A DNA stretch of 43,604 nucleotides from assembly GCA_024681295.1 (NCBI GenBank), contig JAILBC010000011.1, positions 1 through 43,604 on the forward strand, read 5' to 3'. The notes beneath the pieces were generated by a model, which saw only the letters and a program-made list of their open reading frames with translations, was not told where the DNA came from and did not search any database. Shown piece by piece: positions 35,442 through 43,604 of this stretch (position 1 is its first letter; each line of letters opens with the position of its first letter). The position numbers were made by a program, and so were the translations under genes. Source of the DNA: Bacteroidales bacterium (GTDB taxonomy: Bacteria > Bacteroidota > Bacteroidia > Bacteroidales > F082).

Positions 35442-36221
35442 ATGGGAAACGACAAACCGCTGATATTGATCACGAATGACGATGGCTACCAGGCCAAAGG
35501 CCTACGAAAGCTCATTGATCTGATGCGTCCCCTCGGTGAACTCATCGTGATCTCCACCGAGAAGGTGATGTCGGCAAAAGGACACTCCATCACGACTACC
35601 CCCGACCTCACCGTCAAACTTGTGGAAAGCGGTCCGGATTACAAAGAATACCGCTGCAATGGCACTCCCGTCGACTGCGTGAAGGTGGGCTACCAATGGC
35701 TGCTTAAACGCCTTCCCGACCTGGTGGTGTCGGGCATCAACCACGGCTCCAACGCTTCCACCAACGTGATTTACTCGGGTACCATGGCCGCCGCCATCGA
35801 GGCTTGCATGGATGGCATCAACGCCATAGGCTTTAGCCTCGACGACTACAGCCTCGATGCCGACTTTGATCACCTCGACGGCTATATCACCGCCATCACA
35901 CGAAAAGTGCTCCGCGAAGGCCTCCCCGACGGCGTGTGCCTCAACGTCAACTTCCCCATCCGTGGCGAAGAACCCATCAAAGGTATCAAAATATGCCGCC
36001 AAGCCAAAGCCAAGTGGATTGAAGCCTACAGCGAGTGCCTCGACGAAAAAGGGGGCACCTGCCTGAAACTCGGCGGCAAGTTCATCTGTGAAGACCTAGG
36101 CGAAGAAACAGACCACTACGCGATAAAACACAACTATATCTCGTTGGTTCCGACACACTTCGACCTGACTGCCAAACAATATTTGGACGACATGCGACGT
36201 TTTGAACACATCCTTGAATAG
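35442..36221 (+). CDS. surE: SurE, 5'/3'-nucleotidase
   Basis: SurE is a metal-dependent phosphatase acting on nucleoside monophosphates, often linked to stationary-phase survival. The 259-residue protein has the metal site ILITNDDGYQAKGLRKL (Asp13, Asp14), then SAKGHSIT, NGTPVDCVKVG and the VVSGINHGSNAS motif. It overlaps no gene; maf is 4 bases upstream and the small membrane protein gene is 5 bases downstream. Confidence 0.96.
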   Translation: MGNDKPLILITNDDGYQAKGLRKLIDLMRPLGELIVISTEKVMSAKGHSITTTPDLTVKLVESGPDYKEYRCNGTPVDCVKVGYQWLLKRLPDLVVSGINHGSNASTNVIYSGTMAAAIEACMDGINAIGFSLDDYSLDADFDHLDGYITAITRKVLREGLPDGVCLNVNFPIRGEEPIKGIKICRQAKAKWIEAYSECLDEKGGTCLKLGGKFICEDLGEETDHYAIKHNYISLVPTHFDLTAKQYLDDMRRFEHILE

Positions 36222-36226
36222 TAATT

Positions 36227-36475
36227 ATGAGAATCAAAGATAGTTTTTGGATTGGACTTCTGATTGGAGCGGCAGTGTTTGCCCTTTGCTTCCTGCTGCT
36301 TTCACTGATCCCGTGGGGTGAGGCCTACACCAGGGCTCCTTACCTGCTTGCTTTCATCCCGGGCATCGTGCTCTTCAGAATGTCGATGGTGAAATGGAAT
36401 ATGGAACGCTGCGGCAAAGGCATCCTGCTGGTGAACTGCATCGGACTGCTGCTTGTGTTCTTCCTCATCAAATAG
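36227..36475 (+). CDS. Small three-helix membrane protein of unknown function
   Basis: The 82-residue protein has three hydrophobic stretches: FWIGLLIGAAVFALCFLLLS, APYLLAFIPGIVLFRMS and ILLVNCIGLLLVFFLI. A short basic segment VKWNMERCGKG separates the last two. No domain is recognised. Tight spacing (5 bases after surE, 6 before lpxB) shows it is a real gene in the lipid A operon. Confidence 0.75.
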   Translation: MRIKDSFWIGLLIGAAVFALCFLLLSLIPWGEAYTRAPYLLAFIPGIVLFRMSMVKWNMERCGKGILLVNCIGLLLVFFLIK

Positions 36476-36481
36476 GCCGAC

Positions 36482-37597
36482 ATGAAGTATTATATCATAG
36501 CTGGCGAGGCTTCGGGCGACCTTCATGCGTCGAACCTGATTGCCGAGCTGAAGAAAAAAGACAAAAACGCGGAGTTCAGAGCCTGGGGCGGCGACCTGAT
36601 GCGAAAACAGGGCGCCGAGCTGGTGAAACACTACCGCCATACGAACTTCATGGGCTTCGTGGAAGTGGTTGTCAACCTCCGTAAAGTGCTGGGCAACATC
36701 AACGAATGTAAAGCCGACCTGCTCCGCTACCAACCCGATGTGGTCGTTTTGGTGGATTACCCGGGTTTTAACTTCCGCATCGCTGAATTCGCCCACCGCA
36801 AGGGGATGAAAGTGTGCTACTACATCTCTCCACAGGTGTGGGCCTGGAAACGCCACCGCGTTAAAAAAATCAGGAAATATGTCGACCAGATGCTGGTCAT
36901 CCTCCCCTTTGAAGAGGATTTCTATAAAGAACATGGCGTTAAAGCCACCTTCGTCGGACATCCGCTTCTTGATGAGCTGGCAAAACTCCAGAACCCCTCA
37001 CGGCTGCATTTCATCCACCGCAACGACCTCTCCGAGAAAAAGGAAATCATCGCCTTGCTCCCCGGCAGCCGCAAACAGGAGGTGGAACGCATGCTGGGCA
37101 CCATGCTGAAGGTGATTCCGCATTTTCCACAATACCAGTTTGTCATCGCCGGCGCACCCTCGCTCGACAAGAACCTCTATCTCAAGATGATTGGCAACGC
37201 CGATGTCCGCCTGGTAGAGAATCAGACCTACGAGTTGCTTCAAAACGCCAGCGCGGCACTGGTGACCTCTGGCACCGCCACCCTCGAGACCGCCCTGCTC
37301 TCCGTCCCCGAAGTGGTGTGCTACAAAGCCAACCGTCTCTCATATATCATCGCCAAAAACCTGATCAAGGTGAAATACATCTGCTTGGTCAATCTGGTGA
37401 TGGACAAAGAGGTGGTGAAAGAACTGATACAGTACGACTTCACCGAGGACAACCTGGTGAAAGAACTGGAATCACTCCTGCAAGACCCCAAGAAACAACA
37501 CCGCATCCTCGACGACCTCGATATGCTGAAACATAAATTGGGCAATGCAGGTGCTTCCGAAAAGGCTGCAGAAGTGATTATTAATATGGTAAAGTAA
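36482..37597 (+). CDS. lpxB: LpxB, lipid A disaccharide synthase
   Basis: LpxB joins lipid X to UDP-2,3-diacylglucosamine to form the lipid A disaccharide at the inner membrane. The 371-residue protein opens with IIAGEASGDLHASNLI, followed by GFVEVVVNLRKVL, DVVVLVDYPGFNFRIAEFA, YYISPQVWAWKRHRVKKI and LPFEEDFY. The GT19 segment FVGHPLLDE and the nucleotide-sugar region LLPGSRKQEVERML and VTSGTATLETALL complete it. The gene shares an operon with kdsC, tying together two lipopolysaccharide steps. Confidence 0.96.
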   Translation: MKYYIIAGEASGDLHASNLIAELKKKDKNAEFRAWGGDLMRKQGAELVKHYRHTNFMGFVEVVVNLRKVLGNINECKADLLRYQPDVVVLVDYPGFNFRIAEFAHRKGMKVCYYISPQVWAWKRHRVKKIRKYVDQMLVILPFEEDFYKEHGVKATFVGHPLLDELAKLQNPSRLHFIHRNDLSEKKEIIALLPGSRKQEVERMLGTMLKVIPHFPQYQFVIAGAPSLDKNLYLKMIGNADVRLVENQTYELLQNASAALVTSGTATLETALLSVPEVVCYKANRLSYIIAKNLIKVKYICLVNLVMDKEVVKELIQYDFTEDNLVKELESLLQDPKKQHRILDDLDMLKHKLGNAGASEKAAEVIINMVK

Positions 37598-37659
37598 AAA
37601 ACTATTAATTAAATATATAGAGTTTTTTATTAACTTGCGCCAGTTTTTGATTCGAATCG

Positions 37660-39753
37660 ATGAACTGGAACAAGTATCCTTTCTTGAGATTGGTGGCCGC
37701 ATTGGCCCTAGGCATCGCACTTCACGAAGTCTGGACGGACTTCCATCCCGACGGTCGTTGGCTTTGGTGTGGGCTTGTAACCCTGATAGCCGGCTTTATT
37801 GTGTTGCATCGTACGCTCAAGTCGTACCGCTACCGATGGATTCATGGAGTGACGGCGATGCTTGTCTTTGTCTATCTGGGCTTTAGTAGGGCTTGTCTCC
37901 AAGAGGTTAAGCCTGATGATTTCAATTCAATGATGCAGGAGGGCTGGTGCCTAGCCCGACTTGAAGAACCGCCTGTGGAACGAGAGAGAACCTACAAAGT
38001 CGTGCTCGACCTCGAAGGCTTCAGTAACAGCGATGGGGTGATTTGTGCCGAGGGGAAGGTGCTGGCCTATTTCCAAAAGACGGAGGAAGTGGCAAAACTG
38101 GCTTATGGCGACCTGATAGCCTTCCATGTTCCCATAGAAGCGGTAGCACCACCGATGAATCCTGGGGAATTCGATTACAAGAAATACTTGGAACGCAGGG
38201 GAGTGACAGGCACCGTGTACTTGAAAGAGGGCGACTGGCTCCCGATAGGGATAAGACAAGAAAACGTAGTCTTTTCGTTTGCCTATCGTTTTCGCGACCA
38301 GATGATGGAGGCCATGCAACGATGTGGCATTACCGGTGACGAGTTGGGGGTAGGGGCAGCCATTCTTCTGGGTTACGACGACAGCCTCCCGGCCCAGGTG
38401 CGGCACAATTACGTGGCGGCAGGGTCCATGCATATCCTCTGTGTGTCGGGCATGCACGTCGGCATCATCTATCTGTTGGCTTCGTTCCTACTAGGTCTGT
38501 TGGGTAGGAGCAAAGGCGCCCTTTTTGCCAAACGAATCATCCTGCTCCTCCTGATTTGGTTTTATGCCTTGATTACCGGATTGTCGCCCTCCATCATGCG
38601 CTCCGCCCTGATGATCTCGATGATCATCTTCGGTGAAATCATCCACCGCAAAGGCTTCACGCTGAACTCCATTGCCGCATCGGCCTTCCTGCTTCTGCTG
38701 ATCGACCCGAACAACCTTTTTGCCATCGGGTTCCAACTGTCGTATGTGGCTGTGGTGGGTATCGTGCTGCTGCAAAAGCCCCTCTCCAATCTGGTGTTTT
38801 TCCAAAACAAGCTTTTGGCCAAGGTGTGGGAAATCACCACGGTGTCAATTGCCGCCCAGATCGCCACCATGCCTTTCACCATCTATTATTTCAACCAGTT
38901 TACTCCTTATTTCTGGCTGAGCAACCTGTTGATGACTCCTTTGTCGTTTGTGATCATCCTTTCGGGAATGACACTCTTGGCGGTGTCGTGGGTGCCATGG
39001 CTGAATCTGGCAGTGGGGAAGGCGGTTTGGTTTGGCTTGCATGGGATGAATGCCGTGGCCTCAGGTGTGGAACAACTGCCGCTTTCACTAGTCAAAGGGC
39101 TGTTTATGGACGATTTCCAGTTTGCGGTAAGTTTGGTGTTGTTGGTGCTATTGTTATTATTTGTGAACCTAAGGAAAAAACGAATGCTGATGGAGATGCT
39201 GGTTGTTTCGACGGTGTTTGCTCTTAGTTTGGGCTGGCGAACGCAGCGTCTTTCACAGCAGTCGGGAGTGATGATTTACTCGTTGCGCAATCATACCGCC
39301 ATTGTTGTGGTTCAGGGTTTCAACTGTGTGTTGCTGTGCGACGAGGAACTGCTGGCAGAGCCATCAGCCATCGACTATAGTCTGAAAGGGCACTGGGCCG
39401 CAGCCCAGATACCGATGAATCCACCATGTTTCACCCTTGCTGAAGATTTTAGCTGTCCGATAGCGGTCAAACGGAAAAGTTTGTTGTCGGCTCAAGGGGT
39501 GTTGTTGGCTTTCTGGAATCCAGATTCGTCGTTGGGCTATGGGCGTAAGGTGAATGTTGATTATGTGTTGGTGTGTGGCCGGCAGAAGCCCAATCTCCGT
39601 AAAGTCCTTGATGTCTATCATGTCGGCACTTTGCTCATCGACGGCTCTGTGCCGAGATCACAAGTCCAGGAATGGATTCAACAGGCCGAGGCCAGCCATA
39701 TCCCATGTCGCAGTCTTCATGATGGAGCAGTTTGTCTGAATTTAAATCACTGA
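37660..39753 (+). CDS. comEC: ComEC/Rec2-family membrane protein
   Basis: ComEC forms the inner-membrane channel for single-stranded DNA uptake in competent bacteria. The 697-residue protein begins with helices (FLRLVAALALGIALHEVW), then an OB-fold DUF4131 region to about residue 200. The Competence domain follows, with GAAILLGYDDSLPAQVRHNYVAAGSMHILCVSG and MHVGIIYLLASF, then many membrane helices to about residue 520. The C-terminal 170 residues replace the metallo-beta-lactamase domain of longer ComEC proteins with a shorter region that lacks an HxHxDH motif. Whether this lineage is naturally competent is not shown. Confidence 0.9.
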   Translation: MNWNKYPFLRLVAALALGIALHEVWTDFHPDGRWLWCGLVTLIAGFIVLHRTLKSYRYRWIHGVTAMLVFVYLGFSRACLQEVKPDDFNSMMQEGWCLARLEEPPVERERTYKVVLDLEGFSNSDGVICAEGKVLAYFQKTEEVAKLAYGDLIAFHVPIEAVAPPMNPGEFDYKKYLERRGVTGTVYLKEGDWLPIGIRQENVVFSFAYRFRDQMMEAMQRCGITGDELGVGAAILLGYDDSLPAQVRHNYVAAGSMHILCVSGMHVGIIYLLASFLLGLLGRSKGALFAKRIILLLLIWFYALITGLSPSIMRSALMISMIIFGEIIHRKGFTLNSIAASAFLLLLIDPNNLFAIGFQLSYVAVVGIVLLQKPLSNLVFFQNKLLAKVWEITTVSIAAQIATMPFTIYYFNQFTPYFWLSNLLMTPLSFVIILSGMTLLAVSWVPWLNLAVGKAVWFGLHGMNAVASGVEQLPLSLVKGLFMDDFQFAVSLVLLVLLLLFVNLRKKRMLMEMLVVSTVFALSLGWRTQRLSQQSGVMIYSLRNHTAIVVVQGFNCVLLCDEELLAEPSAIDYSLKGHWAAAQIPMNPPCFTLAEDFSCPIAVKRKSLLSAQGVLLAFWNPDSSLGYGRKVNVDYVLVCGRQKPNLRKVLDVYHVGTLLIDGSVPRSQVQEWIQQAEASHIPCRSLHDGAVCLNLNH

Positions 39754-39799
39754 TTATCAATAAATTAATGTTTTTTGTAAAAAAAATTAAAAAAATCAC

Positions 39800-39829
39800 T
39801 TGTGGATTTAAAAAATGTTTGTATCTTTG
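39800..39829 (+). promoter_or_regulatory. tRNA-Asp promoter (-33 TTG, -7 TATCTTTG)
   Basis: TTG (39800-39802) and TATCTTTG (39822-39829) are 19 bases apart, an ideal Bacteroidetes promoter in an A/T-rich region. The tRNA begins 37 bases after the box. Confidence 0.8.
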
Positions 39830-39866
39830 CACCCGCAAACTGAACGATAAAGTTCTTTTTCAGATT

Positions 39867-39941
39867 GGTCCGGTAGTTCAGCTTGGTTAGAATGCCTGCC
39901 TGTCACGCAGGAGGTCGCGAGTTCGAGCCTCGTCCGGACCG
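39867..39941 (+). tRNA. tRNA-Asp (anticodon GTC)
   Basis: The acceptor stem GGTCCGG (39867-39873) pairs with CCGGACC (39934-39940), and the discriminator is G39941. The anticodon stem CCTGC/GCAGG encloses CTGTCAC with anticodon GTC at 39902-39904. The T-arm reads GCGAGTTCGAGCCTCGT. CCA is not encoded. QueC/D/E at the left edge serve queuosine, which is placed in the wobble position of GUN tRNAs such as this one. Confidence 0.97.
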
Positions 39942-39944
39942 CTG

Positions 39945-39975
39945 AAGCGCAAGCCCAAAGGCCTGCGCTTTTTTT
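39945..39975 (+). terminator. Terminator after tRNA-Asp
   Basis: AAGCGCAAGCC (39945-39955) pairs with GGCCTGCGCTT (39960-39970) with one mismatch, followed by T to 39975. The capA-like start codon lies only five bases beyond the T-run. Confidence 0.75.
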
Positions 39976-39979
39976 ATGC

Positions 39980-41167
39980 ATGAAAACAAGGCGAATCGTC
40001 GACCGGCAGTGGCTTTTGTGGCTTTCATCCTTGATGATTGTCTGGATGGTTTTGTGGATGACGCTTGTGTCGGACCATGCGATGAAGCTCAAGAAAGAGG
40101 CCGAAGCGCGTGAGGCCTACCTGGCCGATAGCGTGGTGACGCTGCTCTTCGCTGGCGACGTCATGGGCCACGAGCCCCAATGGAGAGCTGCCTACGATCC
40201 GACCACGGGTACCTACGACTATCACGATTGTTTTCAATTTGTTTCACAATTGTTTCACAATGCGGACTTGGCTTGCGCCAATTTAGAAGTGACGCTCGCT
40301 GGCCCACCGTATACTTCGTATCCCACTTTTTCTTCACCCGATGAGCTGCTCTTTGCTTTGGATGACGCAGGAGTCGACGTGCTGTTTACCGCCAACAACC
40401 ACGTGCTCGACCATGGAAAATCAGGCTTGGAACGCACCATCTACATGCTCGACAGCGTGGGGATGCTCCATGCCGGTAGTTATGTCGACTCGCTGAGCCG
40501 CGATACCACCTATCCTTTGGTGGTCGATGTGAGGGGCCTGAAAGTAGGCTTCCTCAATATGACCTACGGCACCAACGGCTTGAAGGCCCGTGAGCCCAAT
40601 CTGGTGAACAAATTGGATACTGCAGAGATGATTCGTGATTTCAACCGACTCGAAGAATTGGGCGCCGACTTGAAAGTGATGTTCGTCCACTGGGGCGATG
40701 AATATGAGTTGCACGCCAATCGCTACCAGCGTTATTTTGCCCAATTCATGGTTCGTCATGGAGCCGACTTGATCATCGGTGGTCACCCCCATGTGTCGCA
40801 GGATGCCGACACTTTGTATGCTCCTGACGGTCACCCCGTGGTGGTTTATTATTCCATGGGCAACTTCGTCTCCAACCAGCGCCGACCCAACACCAATGGA
40901 GGCATCATGATTCAGGTGGCAGTAAACCGCTTCACAGGCCGTGTCATCAGCACCAACTACATCCCGTATTACGTGCATCGCGGCTATATTCATGGCAAAT
41001 ACCAGTTTTATGTCGTTCCGACCCTTCCTTTCATTAATAATAGGTATGACTTCCGGCTTCCTTACCACGATAGCGTCGCACTGGTCAAGGTTCATCAAGC
41101 CATGACGGAACGACTTAAGGATTTTATTCCTATTTTTGCAGACGATTTTGAAATCGAGGACAAATGA
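39980..41167 (+). CDS. CapA-family (poly-gamma-glutamate capsule-type) metallophosphatase-fold protein
   Basis: The 395-residue protein has an N-terminal membrane anchor ([20 protein letters not shown]) and a CapA/PgsA domain. Visible motifs are [13 protein letters not shown] (Gly59-Asp60), [40 protein letters not shown] and [11 protein letters not shown]. The family is related to calcineurin-like phosphatases and was named from capsule poly-gamma-glutamate export. Many members lie outside capsule operons, as here, so the role is uncertain. The start follows directly on the tRNA terminator, and the stop overlaps the prfC ATG (41164-41167). Confidence 0.9.
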   Translation: MKTRRIVDRQWLLWLSSLMIVWMVLWMTLVSDHAMKLKKEAEAREAYLADSVVTLLFAGDVMGHEPQWRAAYDPTTGTYDYHDCFQFVSQLFHNADLACANLEVTLAGPPYTSYPTFSSPDELLFALDDAGVDVLFTANNHVLDHGKSGLERTIYMLDSVGMLHAGSYVDSLSRDTTYPLVVDVRGLKVGFLNMTYGTNGLKAREPNLVNKLDTAEMIRDFNRLEELGADLKVMFVHWGDEYELHANRYQRYFAQFMVRHGADLIIGGHPHVSQDADTLYAPDGHPVVVYYSMGNFVSNQRRPNTNGGIMIQVAVNRFTGRVISTNYIPYYVHRGYIHGKYQFYVVPTLPFINNRYDFRLPYHDSVALVKVHQAMTERLKDFIPIFADDFEIEDK

Positions 41168-42738
41168 CTTTTCAAGAAGAAATCAATAGGCGAAGGACTT
41201 TCGCCATCGTGAGCCACCCCGATGCGGGTAAAACCACGCTGACCGAGAAACTGTTGCTTTACGGCGGTGCCATCCAGGTGGCTGGTGCTGTGAAGTCGAA
41301 CAAGATACGCAAGACTGCCACCTCCGACTGGATGGAGATTGAACGCCAGCGCGGCATCTCCGTGGCCACTTCGGTGATGGGATTCGACTATCAAGGCATC
41401 AAGATTAATATCCTGGATACCCCGGGCCATAAGGACTTTGCGGAGGATACGTTCAGAACCCTGACCGCTGTTGACAGCGTTATCGTGGTGATCGACGCCG
41501 CCAAGGGCGTGGAGTCGCAGACCGAGAAACTGGTGGAGGTGTGCCGAATGCGCAATACCCCCATCATCGTCTTTATCAACAAGATGGACCGTCCTGGTAA
41601 GGATGCTTTCGAACTGCTTGATGAAATCGAGCAGAAGCTGGGTCTTCGCCTGACTCCCCTGAGCTGGCCGATTAACATGGGACCGAAGTTCAAAGGCGTG
41701 TATAGTATTTACGACAAGAGCCTATATCTCTTCAACTCCGACAAACAGCATATCACCGCAGGTATTGCCTTCGACGACCTCAACAACCCCGAGTTGGACA
41801 AGATGCTCGGTGAGGATGCCGAGACCCTTCGTAACGAGACCGACCTGGTGCAGGGCGTTTACGACACCTTCTCCAGGGATGCCTATCTGAAAGGGGATAT
41901 CTGCCCTGTGTTTTTCGGCTCTGCCCTGAATAACTTTGGTGTGAAAGAACTGCTCGACTGCTTTATCCAGATTGCCCCCACCCCGATAGGCCGCGACACT
42001 GAAGAACGTCACATCGAGCCTACCGAGGAGAAGTTCACGGGCTTCGTCTTTAAGATTCACGCCAACATGGATCCCAACCACCGCGACCGCATCGCCTTTG
42101 TCCGTGTGGTCTCTGGCCGTTTTGAGCGCAACAAGAACTATTTCCACGTGCGTCAGCGCCGTGAGCTGAAGTTCGCCAATCCCACCGCCTTCATGGCCCA
42201 GAAGAAATCGGTGCTCGATGAGGCATTTCCAGGCGATATCGTGGGCTTGTACGACGCTGGCAACTTCAAGATCGGCGACACCCTGACTGAGGGGGAGATC
42301 CTGAATTACAAAGGCATTCCGAGTTTCTCGCCCGAGCAGTTCCGTTATGTAGAGAATGCCGACCCGATGAAAGCCAAGCAGTTGGCCAAAGGGCTGGAGC
42401 AACTTACCGACGAGGGAGTGGCACAGCTGTTTACGGGCAAGATGACAGGTCGAAAGATCATAGGCACCGTTGGTGAACTGCAGTTTGAGGTGATACAATA
42501 TCGTCTGCTGCATGAATACAACGCTTCTTGTCGCTATGAGCCTATCTCGCTCTACAAGACCGCCTGGATTACCAGCGAAAACGAAGCGCAGCTGGCCGAT
42601 TTCAAAAACCGCAAGGCTATGAATCTGGCCGAAGACAAAGAGGGTAGGGACGTGTTCCTGGCCGAGTCGCCTTACGCCTTGCAGATGGCCATGGAAAAAT
42701 ACCCCGACATAGAATTCCATTTTACTTCGGAATTTTGA
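41164..42738 (+). CDS. prfC: PrfC, peptide chain release factor 3
   Basis: RF3 is a GTPase that recycles RF1 and RF2 from the ribosome after termination. The 524-residue protein has G1 SHPDAGKTT (17-25), the switch-1 region around [18 protein letters not shown]3 DTPGHKDF and G4 NKMD. The RF3-specific [15 protein letters not shown] distinguishes it from EF-G. It is coupled by ATGA to the capA-like gene and has no promoter of its own in view. Confidence 0.96.
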   Translation: MTFQEEINRRRTFAIVSHPDAGKTTLTEKLLLYGGAIQVAGAVKSNKIRKTATSDWMEIERQRGISVATSVMGFDYQGIKINILDTPGHKDFAEDTFRTLTAVDSVIVVIDAAKGVESQTEKLVEVCRMRNTPIIVFINKMDRPGKDAFELLDEIEQKLGLRLTPLSWPINMGPKFKGVYSIYDKSLYLFNSDKQHITAGIAFDDLNNPELDKMLGEDAETLRNETDLVQGVYDTFSRDAYLKGDICPVFFGSALNNFGVKELLDCFIQIAPTPIGRDTEERHIEPTEEKFTGFVFKIHANMDPNHRDRIAFVRVVSGRFERNKNYFHVRQRRELKFANPTAFMAQKKSVLDEAFPGDIVGLYDAGNFKIGDTLTEGEILNYKGIPSFSPEQFRYVENADPMKAKQLAKGLEQLTDEGVAQLFTGKMTGRKIIGTVGELQFEVIQYRLLHEYNASCRYEPISLYKTAWITSENEAQLADFKNRKAMNLAEDKEGRDVFLAESPYALQMAMEKYPDIEFHFTSEF

Positions 42739-42748
42739 TTTTCTTTTT

Positions 42749-42756
42749 TATATTTG
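42749..42756 (+). promoter_or_regulatory. -7 promoter box of mscL
   Basis: TATATTTG followed by C matches TAnnTTTG exactly and lies 44 bases upstream of the mscL ATG. No -33 element at normal spacing is obvious. Confidence 0.65.
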
Positions 42757-42800
42757 CACGGACTATTTATATAAGGTGTAACATTTAAAAAATAAGTATT

Positions 42801-43217
42801 ATGGGTTTCTTCAAAGAATTTAAAGAGTTTGCCGTCAAGGGCAACGTGATGGACATGGCCATTGGCGTGGTCATCGGCGGTGCGTTCGGCAAGATTGTCA
42901 CCTCTTTGGTGTCAGACATCATCATGCCGCTGATCAGTGCGGCTACGGGCGGACTTACCTTCACCGACTGGAAGTGGGTGATTCGCGAGGCCGTCATGGA
43001 GGGCGAGACCGTGGTCAAGCCCGAGTTGGCCCTTACTTGGGGTAATTTCCTTCAGGTGATCTTCGACTTCATCATCATTGCGTTCTGCATCTTCTTGGTG
43101 GTGAAGGGAATGAATAAACTGAAGAAGAAAGAGGAACCGGCACCTGAACCGGCGCCTGCTGAACCCTCTGAGGACATCAAACTGTTGACTGAAATTAGAG
43201 ATCTTCTGAAAAAGTAA
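42801..43217 (+). CDS. mscL: MscL, large-conductance mechanosensitive channel
   Basis: MscL opens under membrane tension and releases solutes on sudden osmotic downshift. The 138-residue length is typical. The N-terminus [35 protein letters not shown] contains the first helix and pore, and [24 protein letters not shown] is the second helix and charged end. A Pro/Glu linker ([15 protein letters not shown]) leads to a short C-terminal helix ([13 protein letters not shown]). It has its own promoter and terminator. Confidence 0.96.
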   Translation: MGFFKEFKEFAVKGNVMDMAIGVVIGGAFGKIVTSLVSDIIMPLISAATGGLTFTDWKWVIREAVMEGETVVKPELALTWGNFLQVIFDFIIIAFCIFLVVKGMNKLKKKEEPAPEPAPAEPSEDIKLLTEIRDLLKK

Positions 43218-43244
43218 AAATTATTTATTAACTTAAAGTACTGT

Positions 43245-43280
43245 TGGAGAGTCTCTTACGAGACTCTCCAAATTTTTTTG
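43245..43280 (+). terminator. Strong terminator after mscL
   Basis: A perfect 12-bp stem TTGGAGAGTCTC (43245-43256) and GAGACTCTCCAA (43261-43272), with the loop TTAC, is followed by a run of T (43274-43280). It isolates the ribosomal RNA promoter from mscL. Confidence 0.9.
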
Positions 43281-43299
43281 AAAAAAAATATTAAATTTT

Positions 43300-43331
43300 T
43301 GTTGCACGTATCCAAAAAAGCTGTAATTTTG
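43300..43331 (+). promoter_or_regulatory. Ribosomal RNA operon promoter
   Basis: The -7 box TAATTTTG is at 43324-43331. Two TTG candidates for the -33 element are at 43300-43302 (spacer 21) and 43303-43305 (spacer 18), in an A/T-rich upstream region as expected for a strong rRNA promoter. Between the box and the 16S start (43332-43478) lies a leader of about 150 bases; no gene is visible in it. Confidence 0.75.
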
Positions 43332-43478
43332 CAGCCGTTTTCGCCCCGAGGGAAAGGAAGCAGGGAAGAGGGTGCGGGAAGTTCTTTGAAAGTCTGAAGC
43401 CAGCATAAGAAGCAAGCAAGGTAAACTTGAAGCAACAGCGGAACCCTAAAACAGGAAAATAGAAAGTACAACAATAAT

Positions 43479-43604
43479 ACAATGAAGAGTTTGATCCTGG
43501 CTCAGGATGAACGCTAGCGGCAGGCCTAATACATGCAAGTCGTACGGGATGAGCCCTTCGGGGCTTTGAGAGTGGCGCACGGGTGCGTAACGCGTATGCA
43601 ACCA
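43479..43604 (+). rRNA. 16S ribosomal RNA (5' part)
   Basis: The conserved 16S start GAAGAGTTTGATCCTGGCTC is followed by AGGATGAACGCTAGCGGCAGG and CATGCAAGTCG, the Bacteroidetes pattern, and GCGCACGGGTGCGTAACGCG. The gene continues past the right edge. The exact 5' end is estimated from other 16S genes. Confidence 0.95.

Noticed and set aside
39976-39978. ATG at 39976 as start of the capA-like gene.
   Set aside because: It is in a different frame from the gene and leads to no protein; ATG 39980 is in frame and precedes the membrane anchor.

Overview
The window is a compact stretch of a Bacteroidetes chromosome, most likely an uncultured member of the order Bacteroidales. The evidence is the start of a 16S rRNA gene at the right edge with a Bacteroidetes-type 5' end, many promoters with the Bacteroidetes -7 box TAnnTTTG, a protease with a type IX secretion C-terminal domain, and typical Bacteroidetes neighbours (rsfS-ftsH-LUD, guaB-PpiC-SurA). 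The first 125 bases of 16S do not support a family-level call. The content is almost entirely core and cell-envelope genes. I see no prophage, transposase, integrase, CRISPR array or recognisable defence island.

Layout. 1-1.3 kb: end of a queuosine operon (queC, queD, queE). 1.3-1.47 kb: a cluster of palindromic units. 1.47-5.24 kb, minus strand: an RsmI-like methyltransferase and dnaA, then yigZ and an EamA transporter. 5.28-6.14 kb: prmC, diverging from the transporter. 6.23-8.76 kb, minus: a secreted subtilisin-like protease. 8.85-9.21 kb: RNase P RNA. 9.26-14.04 kb: a 1001-residue TPR protein and an outer-membrane barrel. 14.19-23.65 kb: gyrB, a giant alpha-2-macroglobulin lipoprotein and penicillin-binding protein 1C. 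23.69-30.40 kb: guaB, three periplasmic PPIase/chaperone-type proteins including SurA, and a MoxR ATPase closed by a strong terminator. 30.46-34.20 kb, minus: a small HTH regulator with a long structured leader, a LUD protein, ftsH and rsfS. 34.33-39.75 kb: kdsC, maf, surE, a small membrane protein, lpxB and comEC. 39.87-43.2 kb: tRNA-Asp, a CapA-like protein, prfC and mscL. From about 43.32 kb: promoter, leader and 5' end of a ribosomal RNA operon.

The genes have a clear envelope theme: Kdo and lipid A synthesis (kdsC, lpxB), outer-membrane protein folding (SurA and relatives), peptidoglycan synthesis guarded by a protease trap (PBP1C with alpha-2-macroglobulin), membrane protein quality control (FtsH) and osmotic protection (MscL). 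The rest is information processing: dnaA, gyrB, prmC and prfC (both in translation termination), rnpB, tRNA, rRNA and tRNA queuosine modification.

The least expected signals are non-coding. Four separate gene junctions carry in-phase tandem arrays of 7-bp units, one filling the queC-queD gap exactly and one coding the C-terminus of the TPR protein. A dispersed palindromic repeat supplies the last residues and stop codon of prmC. The HTH regulator has a roughly 325-nt leader with mutually exclusive inverted repeats. The divergent EamA/prmC promoters appear to produce two leaderless mRNAs. I did not find a clearly new multi-gene system; the heptamer arrays and the structured leader are the best candidates for undescribed biology.
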